From: Callorhinus ursinus
Taxonomy: Eukaryota > Chordata > Mammalia > Carnivora > Otariidae
Length of the DNA stretch: 64,000 nucleotides
Direction of reading: 5' to 3'
Assembly: GCF_003265705.1 (NCBI RefSeq)
Contig: NW_020313168.1
Location: 6,176,816 to 6,240,815 of the forward strand
Under the pieces are notes generated by a model. The model saw only the letters and a program-made list of their open reading frames with translations, was not told the origin of the DNA and ran no database searches. The position numbers and the translations under genes were made by a program. Positions 1-12,600 of this stretch are shown here, piece by piece. Each line of letters starts with the position of its first letter. Positions within the stretch are counted from its first letter, which is position 1.

Positions 1-315
1 TCTTCTATTGCTTCCAGGGTTTTGGAACTCCTAAATCTAGGGGAGGGAATAAATGTCTTTAAACCTTAAGGTAGTTTTCTTTCAGGTTTTATGAATTAGT
101 ATTTGATTTCTTACACTAAAGGTGCCTTTGTGTGTATGTGTAAGAAAGAATGAGAGAGAGAGAGAGATTTTATTCTAGAGCAGGTGTTAGAATATGCAAC
201 TGAATTGAATTTGGTAGTTTAACACTGAAATGAGACCTGGCATTTTGCAGGCACTTTTGACTTGGAACAAAGACTTTTCCATGTTTGGAAACTGCCTCAT
301 GAAGAATATATGTTT

Positions 316-701
316 GGGGGCGCCTGGGTGGCTCAGTCGTTAAGCGTCTGCCTTCGGCTCAGGTCATGATCCCAGGGTCCTGGGATCGAGCCCCGCATCG
401 GGCTCCCTGCTCAGCGGGAAGCCTGTTTCTCCCTCTCCCACTCCTCCTGCTTGTGTTCTCTCTCTCGCTGTCTCTCTGTCAAATAAATAAATAAAATTTT
501 TTTTAAAGATTTTATTTATTTGAGAGAGAGAGAATGAGAGACAGAGAGCATGAGAGGGAAGAGGGTCAGAGGGAGAAGCAGGCTCCCTGCTGATGTGGGA
601 CTCGATCCCGGGACTCCAGGATCATGACCCGAGCCGAAGGCAGTTGCTTAACCAACTGAGCCACCCAGGCGCCCCTAAATAAATAAAATCTTAAAAAAAA
701 A
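316..701 (+). mobile_element. CAN SINE (+) with a second SINE inverted into its tail
   Basis: A + strand SINE runs from 316 to about 496. A minus-strand SINE (about 497-675) sits in its A-rich tail, and the tail resumes at 676-701. Imperfect target duplications (agaatatatgttt / agaatattatgttt) flank the whole. The two bodies form an inverted repeat of about 170 bp. Confidence 0.9.
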
Positions 702-940
702 AGAGAGAGAGAATATTATGTTTGTTGGGAATTTCACAGATTAGTGGATCATCAAGCAAAGTCTAGGATGTTGGTAATAATGCACTAATTCTCAAGACTT
801 TGACATGGAAAGTACCCAGTTAATATAAATGGGAATGACCCGATTAGTGGAGATATTATAAGTCAGTAGGGGAAAGGTAGATCTTTAATAAATGATGTCA
901 GTACAATGGATTATCTTTGTGGTTAGAAAAAGAAATCAAG

Positions 941-1107
941 GGGCGCCTGGGTGGCTCAGTCAGTTAAATGTCCAACTCTTTCTTTTTTTTGTTTTGTTAG
1001 AGAGAGCACACGCAGGCGACTCCAGATCTCAGCTCAGGTCTTGATCTCAGAGTCAGGAGTTCCAGCTCCACATTGGGCTCTGCTCTGGGCGTGGAGCTTA
1101 CTTGAAA
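941..1107 (+). mobile_element. older CAN SINE, internally interrupted
   Basis: The head ggggcgcctgggtggctcag is followed by an insertion of about 47 bp (T-rich then gagagagcacac, like the start of a minus-strand SINE) after caactctt. The body then resumes at gatctcagctcagg. The flank aaatcaag is repeated at both ends. Confidence 0.8.
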
Positions 1108-1206
1108 AGAAAAATCAAGCTCACCTAGTAATCATGGAAATGTAACACCAAACAGGAATGAAATAACATCACCCATTAGTTTGTCAAATTTTATTTATTT
1201 TTTAAA

Positions 1207-1404
1207 TGGTATTTTTTTTTAAACATTTTATTATTTGACACAGAGAGAGAAAGCACAAGTAGGCAGAGTGGCAGGCAGAGAGAGAGGGAGAAGCAGGCTC
1301 TCCACTGAGCAGGGAGCCGGACGTGGGGCTCAATCCCAGGACCCCAGGGATCATGACCTGAGCTGAAGGCAGCCGCTTAACTGACTGAGCCACCCAGGCG
1401 CCCC
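1207..1404 (-). mobile_element. CAN SINE
   Basis: Minus-strand copy ending ctgagccacccaggcgcccc, flanked by duplicated gtttgtcaaatttta / gtttggcaaatttta. Confidence 0.9.
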
Positions 1405-1968
1405 AGTTTGGCAAATTTTAAAGTGAGGTGGTTATCAAATGGTGGGTGCGCAAAGCTGTACAGACAGTGTACTCTGACGTAGGTTGGGGGTAGAGCACAG
1501 GACAGCCTCTTGGGAGATGATGTGCAGTGTCTATTCATATTGAAGATGGGAGCCCTTGTATCCCTGTGGGCACCTGCTCTAGACTATCTACGTTACAGCT
1601 TTGTTTGGAATGATTGGGTTGGTTCCAATTTTTTGCTATCAGTAGAGCAAATACAATACTATATTATGTCAAACATATGGATAGACTCTGTGATACAATA
1701 CTATAAAGCAATTAAGGTGAATTATGACTATGCGTATAAATGGGTAAATTTCTAAGAGTGTAAATAAAGGAAGTTTGTATCATTTTTGTCAAATAAAACA
1801 AAAACAAAAAACAGGAGTATGTATTATCTGTTGGGAATAAAATATAAATATTCATTAAACAAAGGGACTAGACACAACTCCACAGTAGGCACTCTGGAAG
1901 TTGAGAGAAGAGACACCTGTGGAGGTATATTGGGGGGTCAGGGGCCTATAGCTTATCTGTAATGTTCT

Positions 1969-2143
1969 TTTATTTTAGAGAAAGAGAGTGCAGTGGGGAG
2001 GGGCAGAGGGAGAGAGAATCTCAAGCAGACTCCCTGCTGAGCACGGAGCCCCATGTGAGGCTTGATTTCAAGACCCTGAGATCACAACCTGAGCCAAAAT
2101 CCAGAGTCAGACGCTTAACCGACTGAGCCACCCAGGTGCCCCA
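1969..2143 (-). mobile_element. CAN SINE with exact 17-bp target duplication
   Basis: Minus-strand copy flanked by exact copies of cttatctgtaatgttct at 1952-1968 and 2144-2160. Confidence 0.92.
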
Positions 2144-2476
2144 CTTATCTGTAATGTTCTAATTTAAAATACTTACATCTTCAGGACACCTGTCCCTCCC
2201 CCTGCACTCTCTCTCTAATAAACCTATAAAAAAAAATAAAATACATCTTCATATATGTGTATAATTTAGAAAACATACACAGAAAAAGGCCTGGGGACAA
2301 ATATGACAAAAGACCTAACAGTGGGAGTTGTGGGAACATGGTTGAATGACTTTTGCCTTCTTTAGGTATGATTTGGTATCTCCAGGTATGATTTGAACCA
2401 TCATCCAAGAAAATCTTAAGACTTTTCGTCTTACCTGGAAATAGTTGTTAGCCTTAACTTCCTTCTGTTTTCCTAG

Positions 2477-2625
2477 AAAACGTGGACACAGACTTGCAGG
2501 CCAGCCTGGGGCAGAGTGAGGAGAAGCCCGTGCCCGCTGCCCCTGTGCCCAGCCCAGTGGCTCCGGCCCCGGTGCCATCCCGAAGAAACCCCCCTGGTGG
2601 CAAGTCCAGCCTCGTCCTGGGTTAG
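2477..2625 (+). CDS. JPT1: JPT1 (HN1) last coding exon, partial gene
   Basis: This exon encodes the C-terminal 48 complete residues of Jupiter microtubule-associated homolog 1, a small, largely disordered protein linked to microtubules and cell-cycle progression. The acceptor is ttttcctag at 2468-2476. Two bases (AA) complete a split codon, then [18 protein letters not shown] begins at 2479. The protein continues through a Pro/Ala/Val-rich stretch to [14 protein letters not shown] and TAG at 2623-2625. The end matches the human JPT1 C-terminus as I remember it almost residue for residue. Upstream exons lie left of the window. The order JPT1-NT5C-ARMC7-SLC16A5 is the human 17q25.1 order reversed, which supports the ortholog call. 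Codons are GC-rich, unlike the AT-rich flanks. Confidence 0.95.
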
Positions 2626-3512
2626 CTCCGATTCTCTTGAACTCTGTCGTTTTGTTTGTTTGTTTTCTCCATGCTTGTGAACTGCACAACTTGAGCCTGA
2701 CTGTACATCTTTTGGATTTGTTTTCATTAAAAAAGAAGCACTTTATGTACTGCTGTCTTTTTTTTTTTTTTTTTTTTTCAAAGAACAGGTTTCTCTTTAT
2801 CTGTCCTGATTCCTCTGGGTCTGTAGGCCATGGCATGAGTGTTTTCTAGTAGTAGATTGGAGGGAAAGTTTTGTGACACTTAGTACAGTGTTTTTAAGAA
2901 CAATTTGGTTCCAAATGTGTTAGAGGATCTTTTGTACTGAGGTTTTTAAAACCCTTTTCTTGTCAGCTTTACTTGGGTTTACCAAGCCTTGACTGGACAG
3001 ACCAGTAAACAGTCCACAGGCACCGATCCTTCCGACCCCCAAACACAGGGTTGTCTTTATTGCCAAACCTACTTGTTGTTGGCCTATCTTGCCAGTGCCC
3101 TTTGCTAAAAGCATTTTCCTGTGCCATATGGAACAGTAGAGGCCGGCGCCTCATGCCTTGCTGCCTGCAAAGCAAAAAACTGCCTTTTAAATTTTTGAAC
3201 CTTAAGAAATAAGCCAGATACTAACTCGACTAGCTGATGAGCTAAGCCCGCTGCTCTCACGCAGAGGAAGGCTTCGATGTGCGCTCAAATGACAAATTCC
3301 AAGTGGTAAGCAAGCAAGGGCGGTGGCCACATGGAAGTGGGTCTTCGTGGCGAACAGACCCCAAGGGGGCAGTGCTCTTCTTAGGTAACTTGAAGCTGTG
3401 TGCATGATGCTGGTGCTTGACCATGAACTGAAGTCTCATCCTTAAAATGTGTGTTGTACTTCACAATCCTGGACTGTTGCTTCAAGTAAACGATGTACAA
3501 ATTTTGAAACAT
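2626..3512 (+). other. JPT1: JPT1 3' UTR (inferred)
   Basis: Unique AT-rich sequence after the JPT1 stop. It carries a T20 run at 2759-2778 and a candidate variant poly(A) signal AGTAAA at 3485-3490, followed by gatgtacaaattttgaaaca. The exact end is inferred, not seen. A CTCF-like core (aagggggcag) lies near 3362. Confidence 0.6.
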
Positions 3513-3632
3513 TGTGTCCTGTGTCATCTTTTTGGATTGTTTCAGTGTTCTACCTGTTCAGTTGCTTTTTTTTTTCTGTTACCCTAAATCCCGTTGCCCA
3601 AGGATTGATGAGTCATTCAAGTGCAACAAACT

Positions 3633-3823
3633 GGGCGCCTGGGTGGCTCAGATGGTTGGGCGTCTGCCTTCGGCTCGGGTCATGGTCCCAGGGTCCTGGG
3701 ATCGAGTCCCGTATCGGGCTCCCTGCTCGGCGGGGAGTCTGCTTCTCCCTCTCCCTCTCCCACTGCTTGTTCTCTCTCTGTCTCTCTCGCAAATGAATAA
3801 ATAAAAAATCTTAAAAAAAAAAA
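3633..3823 (+). mobile_element. CAN SINE
   Basis: Full-length + copy between exact duplications agtgcaacaaact (3620-3632 and 3824-3836), just beyond the JPT1 3' end. Confidence 0.92.
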
Positions 3824-3836
3824 AGTGCAACAAACT

Positions 3837-5359
3837 AATGGAGGCCCAGACAAGTGGGCTTCTCTCTAAAGAAAATAGGTTTAAAGTTACAGCAGGTGTT
3901 CAGAACACCAAAATGATATCTGTGGTAATAAAATACATGAGTAGTATGGATAAATGATAGGCAAAATAATTATTAGCCAATATATTTTAGATTCTCCACC
4001 TACCCTTTGTGCTGGGCAGTAGTAACATGTAAGATTTTAAGTCCTCTTGTCTTGCAAGGTGTCTCTCAACAGTGAGAGGTTACAGAAGAGGACTCCAAAG
4101 GAAGGGGCATGAGGACCTGAGGAGACAGAAGATAAGGAAAAAGCTCTTTAGGTTCTAGGCAGAAAGTTCTAGATCAACATGCTATATTAACTGTCCAAAT
4201 TGGGCATGGAGACTTGGCTTTTAGGTCTAGCTACACTACTAAACTGTGTTCTTTGGCTTGTCATTTAGGGACCACTTTCCTATCTTAAAAAGTGAGACCT
4301 CTGAGTTGATGAGCATAACCACTGGTTCATTTGAACTATTGGACATTTCTTTGGGAAGAATAAGGGTATTTATAGGTTCTGGGGGGTGTAAAGTCTTTCT
4401 CCCTTATGATGCAACGCATTTGGAAAATGAAGTCAGCAGCTTTATTACAGAATCTGTCCAATTTCACTAAAACAGGTTAGCCCTACAAATACTAGCCTGA
4501 GTTATGGTTTCTATTAGGACTTTTAGGAAGTAGGAACCCTGTCTGTGCCCTTCTCTCTAATGGTCGGGATCCTGGAAAAGAGATGTCCCTGATTTGTGTC
4601 ACAACTTGTAACTTCAGTGTTTTGTTTTTTAATAAATTTTATGAAGAGAAGTGCCTAATCAAACTTCAAGTATTGTGAAGGAGGGACAGTGCTGTCAGTC
4701 ATTATGATATTATCAGAACAGATTTTAAGAAATTCTATGTAAACATGTTTGCTCAGGGTGTTATATTTTCTACTTAGAAAGCTTAGGGTCTAGAAAGTGG
4801 AGTTGAATGATACTAAGATAATGTGGCAGAACAACCAGTATTTCATTGAGTTTGGACTTTACACTCAGGTTGTGTGATGTGAGTGGGAAGGGGGGGGACC
4901 GTGGAGGACTGTTGCCGATTATACCTCTTAAAGGCTTTTTAATTAGATCACTTTAGAACAAGACACTAGTCTCCCCTTTGTAATGCTCCTGTTAACATTG
5001 GTTTTGGAAGTACCGGGGTGTTCAGATGGGGAACTACAGGAAGCTGGGTCACTTAACCAAATCTGAGTTTACAGTTTGTAGGTAAATCTATTTGGATGTG
5101 GTCATAAAATGGCGTAAAGTCTACAAAGGAGCATCAACGAAACTTAGTGTTCCGCGTGTTCTAGACGGGGCTGTAACTGCCAATTCTAGAGCAGACGTCA
5201 GTTCCACAGAAAGAACATTGCCGATTACCTGAGCTGGGTGGAAATCGTCTCGGGGTGGAACTAGATGTTCAAAGCGGACGCTCCCAGCCCCAACTCTGGT
5301 TTAGGAGTTCGTCTCCTAGGAGCTCGACTCACGCGAGCCAGGGGTCTTCAACAGTCTTT
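3837..5359. other. JPT1-NT5C intergenic DNA, no gene recognised
   Basis: AT-rich unique sequence without a convincing exon, SINE or L1. There is a G7 run near 4890. A 74-codon ORF at 4246-4470 has no recognisable similarity and is probably chance. Confidence 0.6.
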
Positions 5360-7477
<2,118 letters not shown>

Positions 7478-7690
7478 AGGAAGGGAAGGCAGGCCAGCAG
7501 GGAACCCCAGCAGAGCTGAATGGCAGGTCAGTGTCGTGGAGGTGGCCCCCAGCACCGTGGAACAGGGAGACACGGTAACCTCCATTCTCAAAAGCCAGCC
7601 ACCTGGAACCCAACAAGATGGCTGGCAAGGAAACATGGTGGGAAAATCACTCAGGAACCTTTTTAATAAAACACTTTGACTCACCACTCT
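7478..7690 (+). terminator. NT5C: NT5C 3' UTR and poly(A) signal
   Basis: Short unique 3' UTR with a canonical AATAAA at 7665-7670. Cleavage is expected around 7685. Confidence 0.8.
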
Positions 7691-7700
7691 TTAAAGGCCC

Positions 7701-7706
7701 TTTATT
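7701..7706 (-). terminator. ARMC7: candidate ARMC7 poly(A) signal, convergent with NT5C
   Basis: TTTATT on the + strand reads AATAAA on the minus strand, only 31 bp past the NT5C signal. A GT-rich tract follows on the minus strand. If used, the ARMC7 3' UTR is about 2 kb and includes the SINE cluster at 8272-9012. Confidence 0.45.
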
Positions 7707-8271
7707 CAGGAAAGTAAAGGGCCAGGAGCCCTAGAAGGGGCAGTCGGAATACAGGCTGATAGGCTTTCTCCTCCCTCGTGTCCTTAGTCCAGTGGCTCCA
7801 GAACCTGCCCCACCTCCACATCTCAGACACCATCTCTCTTGCGTCTGCTTTTCCTTGGCCGTGTTAGAGGTCAACCTTGAGGGAGTGCAGAAGGGAGGCC
7901 AGGAAGCTCCCCATTGCTCCTGAACCTCAACTTTCCATGGGGATCCCATACTGCCTCCCCCGTGCTGACCAGTGTACACTGTGGACTCCAAGCCACACAC
8001 TTCTGTCTCTGGTCCTGTCTCCCTTGAGCACCACTCTTGCACTCCTGAAGCCCTTTTGTCTGAGATTCACTTCTAGGGGCAGGGATACCCCCCTCACTAA
8101 CCCAACCCTGACGGCAGAGGAGGACCAGGACTTTCAGGCTGGGGCCATGGGGTGGTGAGGGAAGACTACACAGCTTCAAGGGTTTATGCCTGTATTCTGA
8201 CGTATCCTCACCCTCATGTCTGAAATGCCTGATGGCTACCTTAAGTCAGTGGGCTGTACCACTAAAGAGCA

Positions 8272-9012
8272 GGGGCACCTGTGTGGCTCAGTTGGTTGGG
8301 TGTCTGGCTCCTGGTTTCCGCTCTGGTCGTGATCTTGGGGTCGTGGGATAAGGCCCTGCGTCGGGCTCTCTGCTGGGTGCAGATTCTGACTGTCCCTCTC
8401 CCTCTGCTCCTCCCCACACTCTCATTCACTCTATCTCTAAATTTAAGAGGCGCGGGTACCTGGGTGGCTCAGTTGGTTAAGCGTCTGCCTTCAGCTCAGG
8501 TCATGATCCTGGAGTCCCAGAATCGAGTCCCGCATCGGGCTCCCTGTCTGCCTCTCCCTCTGACCTTCTTCCCTCTCATGCTCTCTACCATTCTCTCAAT
8601 AAATAAATAAAAAAATCTTAAAAAAAAATAAATTTAAGAGGCATCTGGGTGGCTCAGTTGTTAAGTGCCGGCCTTCGGCTCAGGTCATGATCTTGGGGTC
8701 CTGGGATCGGCCCCGCATCGGGCTCCCTGCTCAGCGGGAAGCCTGCTTCTCCCTCTCCCACTGCTTGTGTTCCTGTTCTTGCTGTGTCTCTGTCAAATAA
8801 AATGTTTTAAAAAAATTAATTAAAAAAAAAACGGGATGCCTGGGTGGCTCAGTCAGTTAAGCGTCTGCCTTCTGCTCAAGTCATGATCCCAGGGTCCTAG
8901 GATTGAGTCCCACACTGGGCTCCCTGCTCAGCGGGGAGCCTGCTTCTCCTGCTGCCAGCCCCACCTGCTTGTGCGTCTCTCTGACAAATAAAATCTTAAA
9001 AAAAAAAAAAAG
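8272..9012 (+). mobile_element. tandem cluster of four CAN SINEs
   Basis: Four head-to-tail + copies start near 8272, 8450, 8641 and 8833. The second is inserted in the tail of the first, duplicating aaatttaagagg. The copies differ in age; the first is the most diverged. They lie downstream of ARMC7, possibly within its 3' UTR. Confidence 0.88.
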
Positions 9013-9691
9013 AGTAGAGACCACATCTTCGTCTTTGAAACGCCATGGTGTCTGGCAGATAGGCCTGTGTGGATAAACTGTGGGCCACAGAGTTCTTCAG
9101 GCCGGCATCAAGCACACCCAGCGCCCAGCCTGGGGAGCTGGCAGTGCAGGTACCCAGCCTCCGTAGCCCTGGAGTGGGCATGACACCTTCCCAGAGCCCT
9201 GAGCTGGCTTCTCATTTCTGTTCAAGATTATTTCAGATATTTCTGTTAAAGAATTCCTGTTTCCTCAAGCACAAGCAAGTCTAATCCCAGGCCCAGCTGT
9301 TCCTCATGAAAAGCCCCTTCTGTAAAGCCTCTGAATCTAGGGTCCCAGCTGCTTCTCACAGGAGGTTGAGAGCCTGGCAGTGGGGCGCTGGGGGTGGGGG
9401 CAGGAGGCAGGAGTTTGACCTTCAGCTGGTTGAGAGTGCCAACCTATGGAAATGGCATTGCCTTTGCTCTCCTCCGTGTGTCTCAAAGTCTGGCCTCTTC
9501 TCTCAATGCCCCTCACCACAGTGTAAATACCTGTCATGCTGAGAAAACTCACCTTTAAAAAAACTGAAAGGACACCTTTTGGGGAGAACATGCTCAGTGG
9601 GAACCAGGCTGCTCCTGCTCCCTGAGCCCCAACTAGGATTGTGGCCTCCTCTCTAACAGTCAGGGTATCATGGCTATGAGGTCTCCCTGGA
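9013..9691 (-). other. ARMC7: ARMC7 3' flank / probable 3' UTR
   Basis: Unique sequence just past the ARMC7 stop. I see no canonical poly(A) signal on the minus strand here, so the 3' UTR may extend to 7701. Confidence 0.5.
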
Positions 9692-12600
9692 TCAGGGCTG
9701 CTGTGGGGCCTCAGTCCTTGGCAGTGGGATACCCAGGGCAGAGTGAGCCCTCCAGGTGCGGGCTTCTGCCACCTGGCTTGGGGAACAGAAGTCTTCCAGG
9801 AAGATCTGGGCCAGGTTCCGGAGCCTCGTGTTGGCCGAGAGAGAGAAGCGCAGCATGCACTGGACCACGGGCATGGCGGTCAGCTCAGGGTGGGAGCCAG
9901 AGCCTGGTGAGCTCAGGTACATGATCGTGGTGACAGCAGATAGCACGGTCTCCTCATTGGGACTGGACAGACAGTTGATGATGAGCGGGATGCCCCCTGT
10001 CTGCAGGATGTGCTCCTTGTTGGCCCTGTCTGGGCACAGGTTGCAGAGGCCTCCTGGGGAAGAACAGAGAGAGACTGAATGCCTCAGGCCTGCGTATCCT
10101 CCCACCTCCCCTCCCAGCTCCTCTCTGCCCAACTTTGTCCCAGGAACAAGGGATCCAAAGTCCATTCTGGTATCCATCCCTTCAAGGCTCCTGAAGGCCT
10201 GCCTGCCTGCCACAGCCTAGCCTTGAGGAAGTGGATACCAATCCCTTTCCGCCTTGGGTCAGCCAGTTCAATGGTTGATATGCTTTCCTTTTTTAAAGCA
10301 AAACCAACAAACTAAATTAAAAAAACCCCAAACAAAAAATAAAACCCATGATATATCACTTTACAGAATTAAAAAACAGGGGCACCTGGGCGGCTCAGTT
10401 GTTAAGCATCTGCCTTCGGCTCAGGTCATGATCTCAGGGTCCTGGGATCGAGCCCCTGCATTGGGCTCCCTGCTCGGTGGGAAGCCTGCTTCTCCCTCTC
10501 CCAATCCCCCTGCTTGTGTTCACTCTCTCACTGTCTCTATCAAATTAATATATAAAATCTTAAAAAAAAATTAAAAAGCACAGGTCAGGTGATGATTTCA
10601 CAGATGGATACATGCCAAAACTTATCAAACTGCATCCTTGAAAGATGTACAGCTTATTATATATCAATTATCTCAATAAAGCTGTTAGAAATACTAGAAG
10701 CCAAATTATAAACCAACTTAATCCTACCATCCAACATTTGCTTTTCCTTCAACTTCAAAATATGTGAATATATATAAACATTTAATAAAAATGTGATCCT
10801 TTCCTGTTTTGTAAGCCAGCTTTTTTCACTCAGCAATAGATTGTGAACATCTTTCCATGCCAACATATCTACAACCATGGCATCATTTAATGGCTGTGCA
10901 GAGCACTACCTTATGGATGCAGTGTAATTTATTAAAATGCTAGAGCAAGGGGGGACAGGTGGGGGCTGGCAGGGACATGCCTCTTCCAGGGGCAGGAGTC
11001 TGCCCGGGGCTGGCACTACCACCCCCTCCCTCACAGTACCTGGGTCAGTTTGAGTCCTGCTGTAGGGAAATATATATGTATTTTTTTAAGTAAATGGTGG
11101 TGGTGGTGGTTTAAGATTTTTTATTTATTTGACAGAGAGACAGCAAGAGAGGGAACACAAGCAGGGGGAGTGGGAGAGGGAGAAGCAGGCTTCCTGCTGA
11201 GCAGAGAGCCCAATGCGGGGCCCGATCCCAAGACCCTGGGATCATGACCCGAGCCGAAGGCAGATGCTTAATGACTGAGCCACCCAGGCGCCCCTATAGG
11301 GAAATATTTTTAAAAGTTTTATCCATTCAGCCTCTACAGACTTGGCCCTGTGTTCAGAATAAAATCCAAATTCCCCTTTGAGGTCTTCATGGCCCTGCAC
11401 CATCTGGTCTGGTCCTTCTCTGTCACTCACAGCCTCAGCCCTTGGACCTTCTGGCCCCAGATTTTCACATGCTGCCTCCCTTTTGCTGGTAATCAACACC
11501 TCACTGCTCCCTCACCAGTAAGGTTCCCCTGGAATTCCCCACTCCCCACCACGTCCAAGGCACTCCCTTCATCCCTCCATGCCATTTTCTTCATATGCTT
11601 AGAACCCCAAGAAACCACCCTGGCAGATTTGTTTTCTTGCTCACTAGCTGCCAAGCCCCACAAGAAGGCAGGTGCCTTGAGGTCAAGACCGTGGCCGTCT
11701 TACTCCCACAAATACCTGCTGAAAGGGCTGTAGAGCAGTGAGCTGGGGAAAGGGTTGAACTGCAGAGGCCTGGGGTCTGGATGGTCGGCTCCCTGAGATG
11801 TCGCCTACCATGGGCTTCTGCAGTTCTGGGATCCGAGTTGTGGCTCAGAACACCTCTGAGGGAAGGAAGGAGCTGAGGGGCACTCCTGGAATCACGAGGC
11901 AAGGGAGATAAGGCACTCTGACAGAGAGGTCCCTCCCTATGGGACATGCAGAGGGCTGACCTGCTGATACCACCTCAGCACCCATTCACCCCCGTGGAGT
12001 CCTCAGCACATCCTGGGGCATCCTGTTGACTGCCTTCCCTACTTGCTCTGTCCCTGTCACTGGACATCATAAGGCAAGGCCCTGCTCTCTGGTTTACCTC
12101 CGTATCCCAGGCACCTGCAACTGTGGACACTCACTGGACACATGCTGGGAACATGACTGAACTCCAGGAAGTGTTACGATCACCCCGATTTTAGTGGAAG
12201 TTGAGGCGGTTGAGTAAGTCGCCCAAAGTCCCAGAAGATGGGAAACCCTATGCCACAGTCATGGGACAGGTGGCAATGCTCTGGCAGGCCTCTGGCTTCC
12301 CGGACACATCTACACCATCTCTTCTGAACTACTGGCAGTGAACCAGCCTTCTACCCACACTGTAGGTTAATTGACTGGGGGCAAGGGATGGGATTTATCT
12401 CTGCTGTAAAGTATGATAAGATGAAGTCTGAGTCACCCTTGGCCAGTGAGTCATCATCACACAGGGATGTGCCTGGGCGGAACACAGTCACCCCGGCCAG
12501 GGGATAATCAGATGGCATCTGCTGGAGGGTGAAGGCAGGAGGAGGCTTCCAGACAGCTGGCCCCATCTGCTCCCCATTTGTAGACCTAGGAAGTCTCCAA

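Larger units (their letters stand above)
1..2476 (+). other. JPT1: JPT1 last intron (3' part)
   Basis: Intronic DNA upstream of the JPT1 last coding exon; it ends in a pyrimidine tract and AG at 2475-2476. It contains a GA microsatellite near 148-166 and the SINEs listed separately. The stretches 702-940, 1405-1951 and 2161-2470 hold nothing I can recognise. Confidence 0.85.

Noticed and set aside
316..420. tRNA-like A and B boxes at SINE heads
   Set aside because: These are tRNA-derived SINE heads, not tRNA genes; no cloverleaf with intact acceptor stem is seen.
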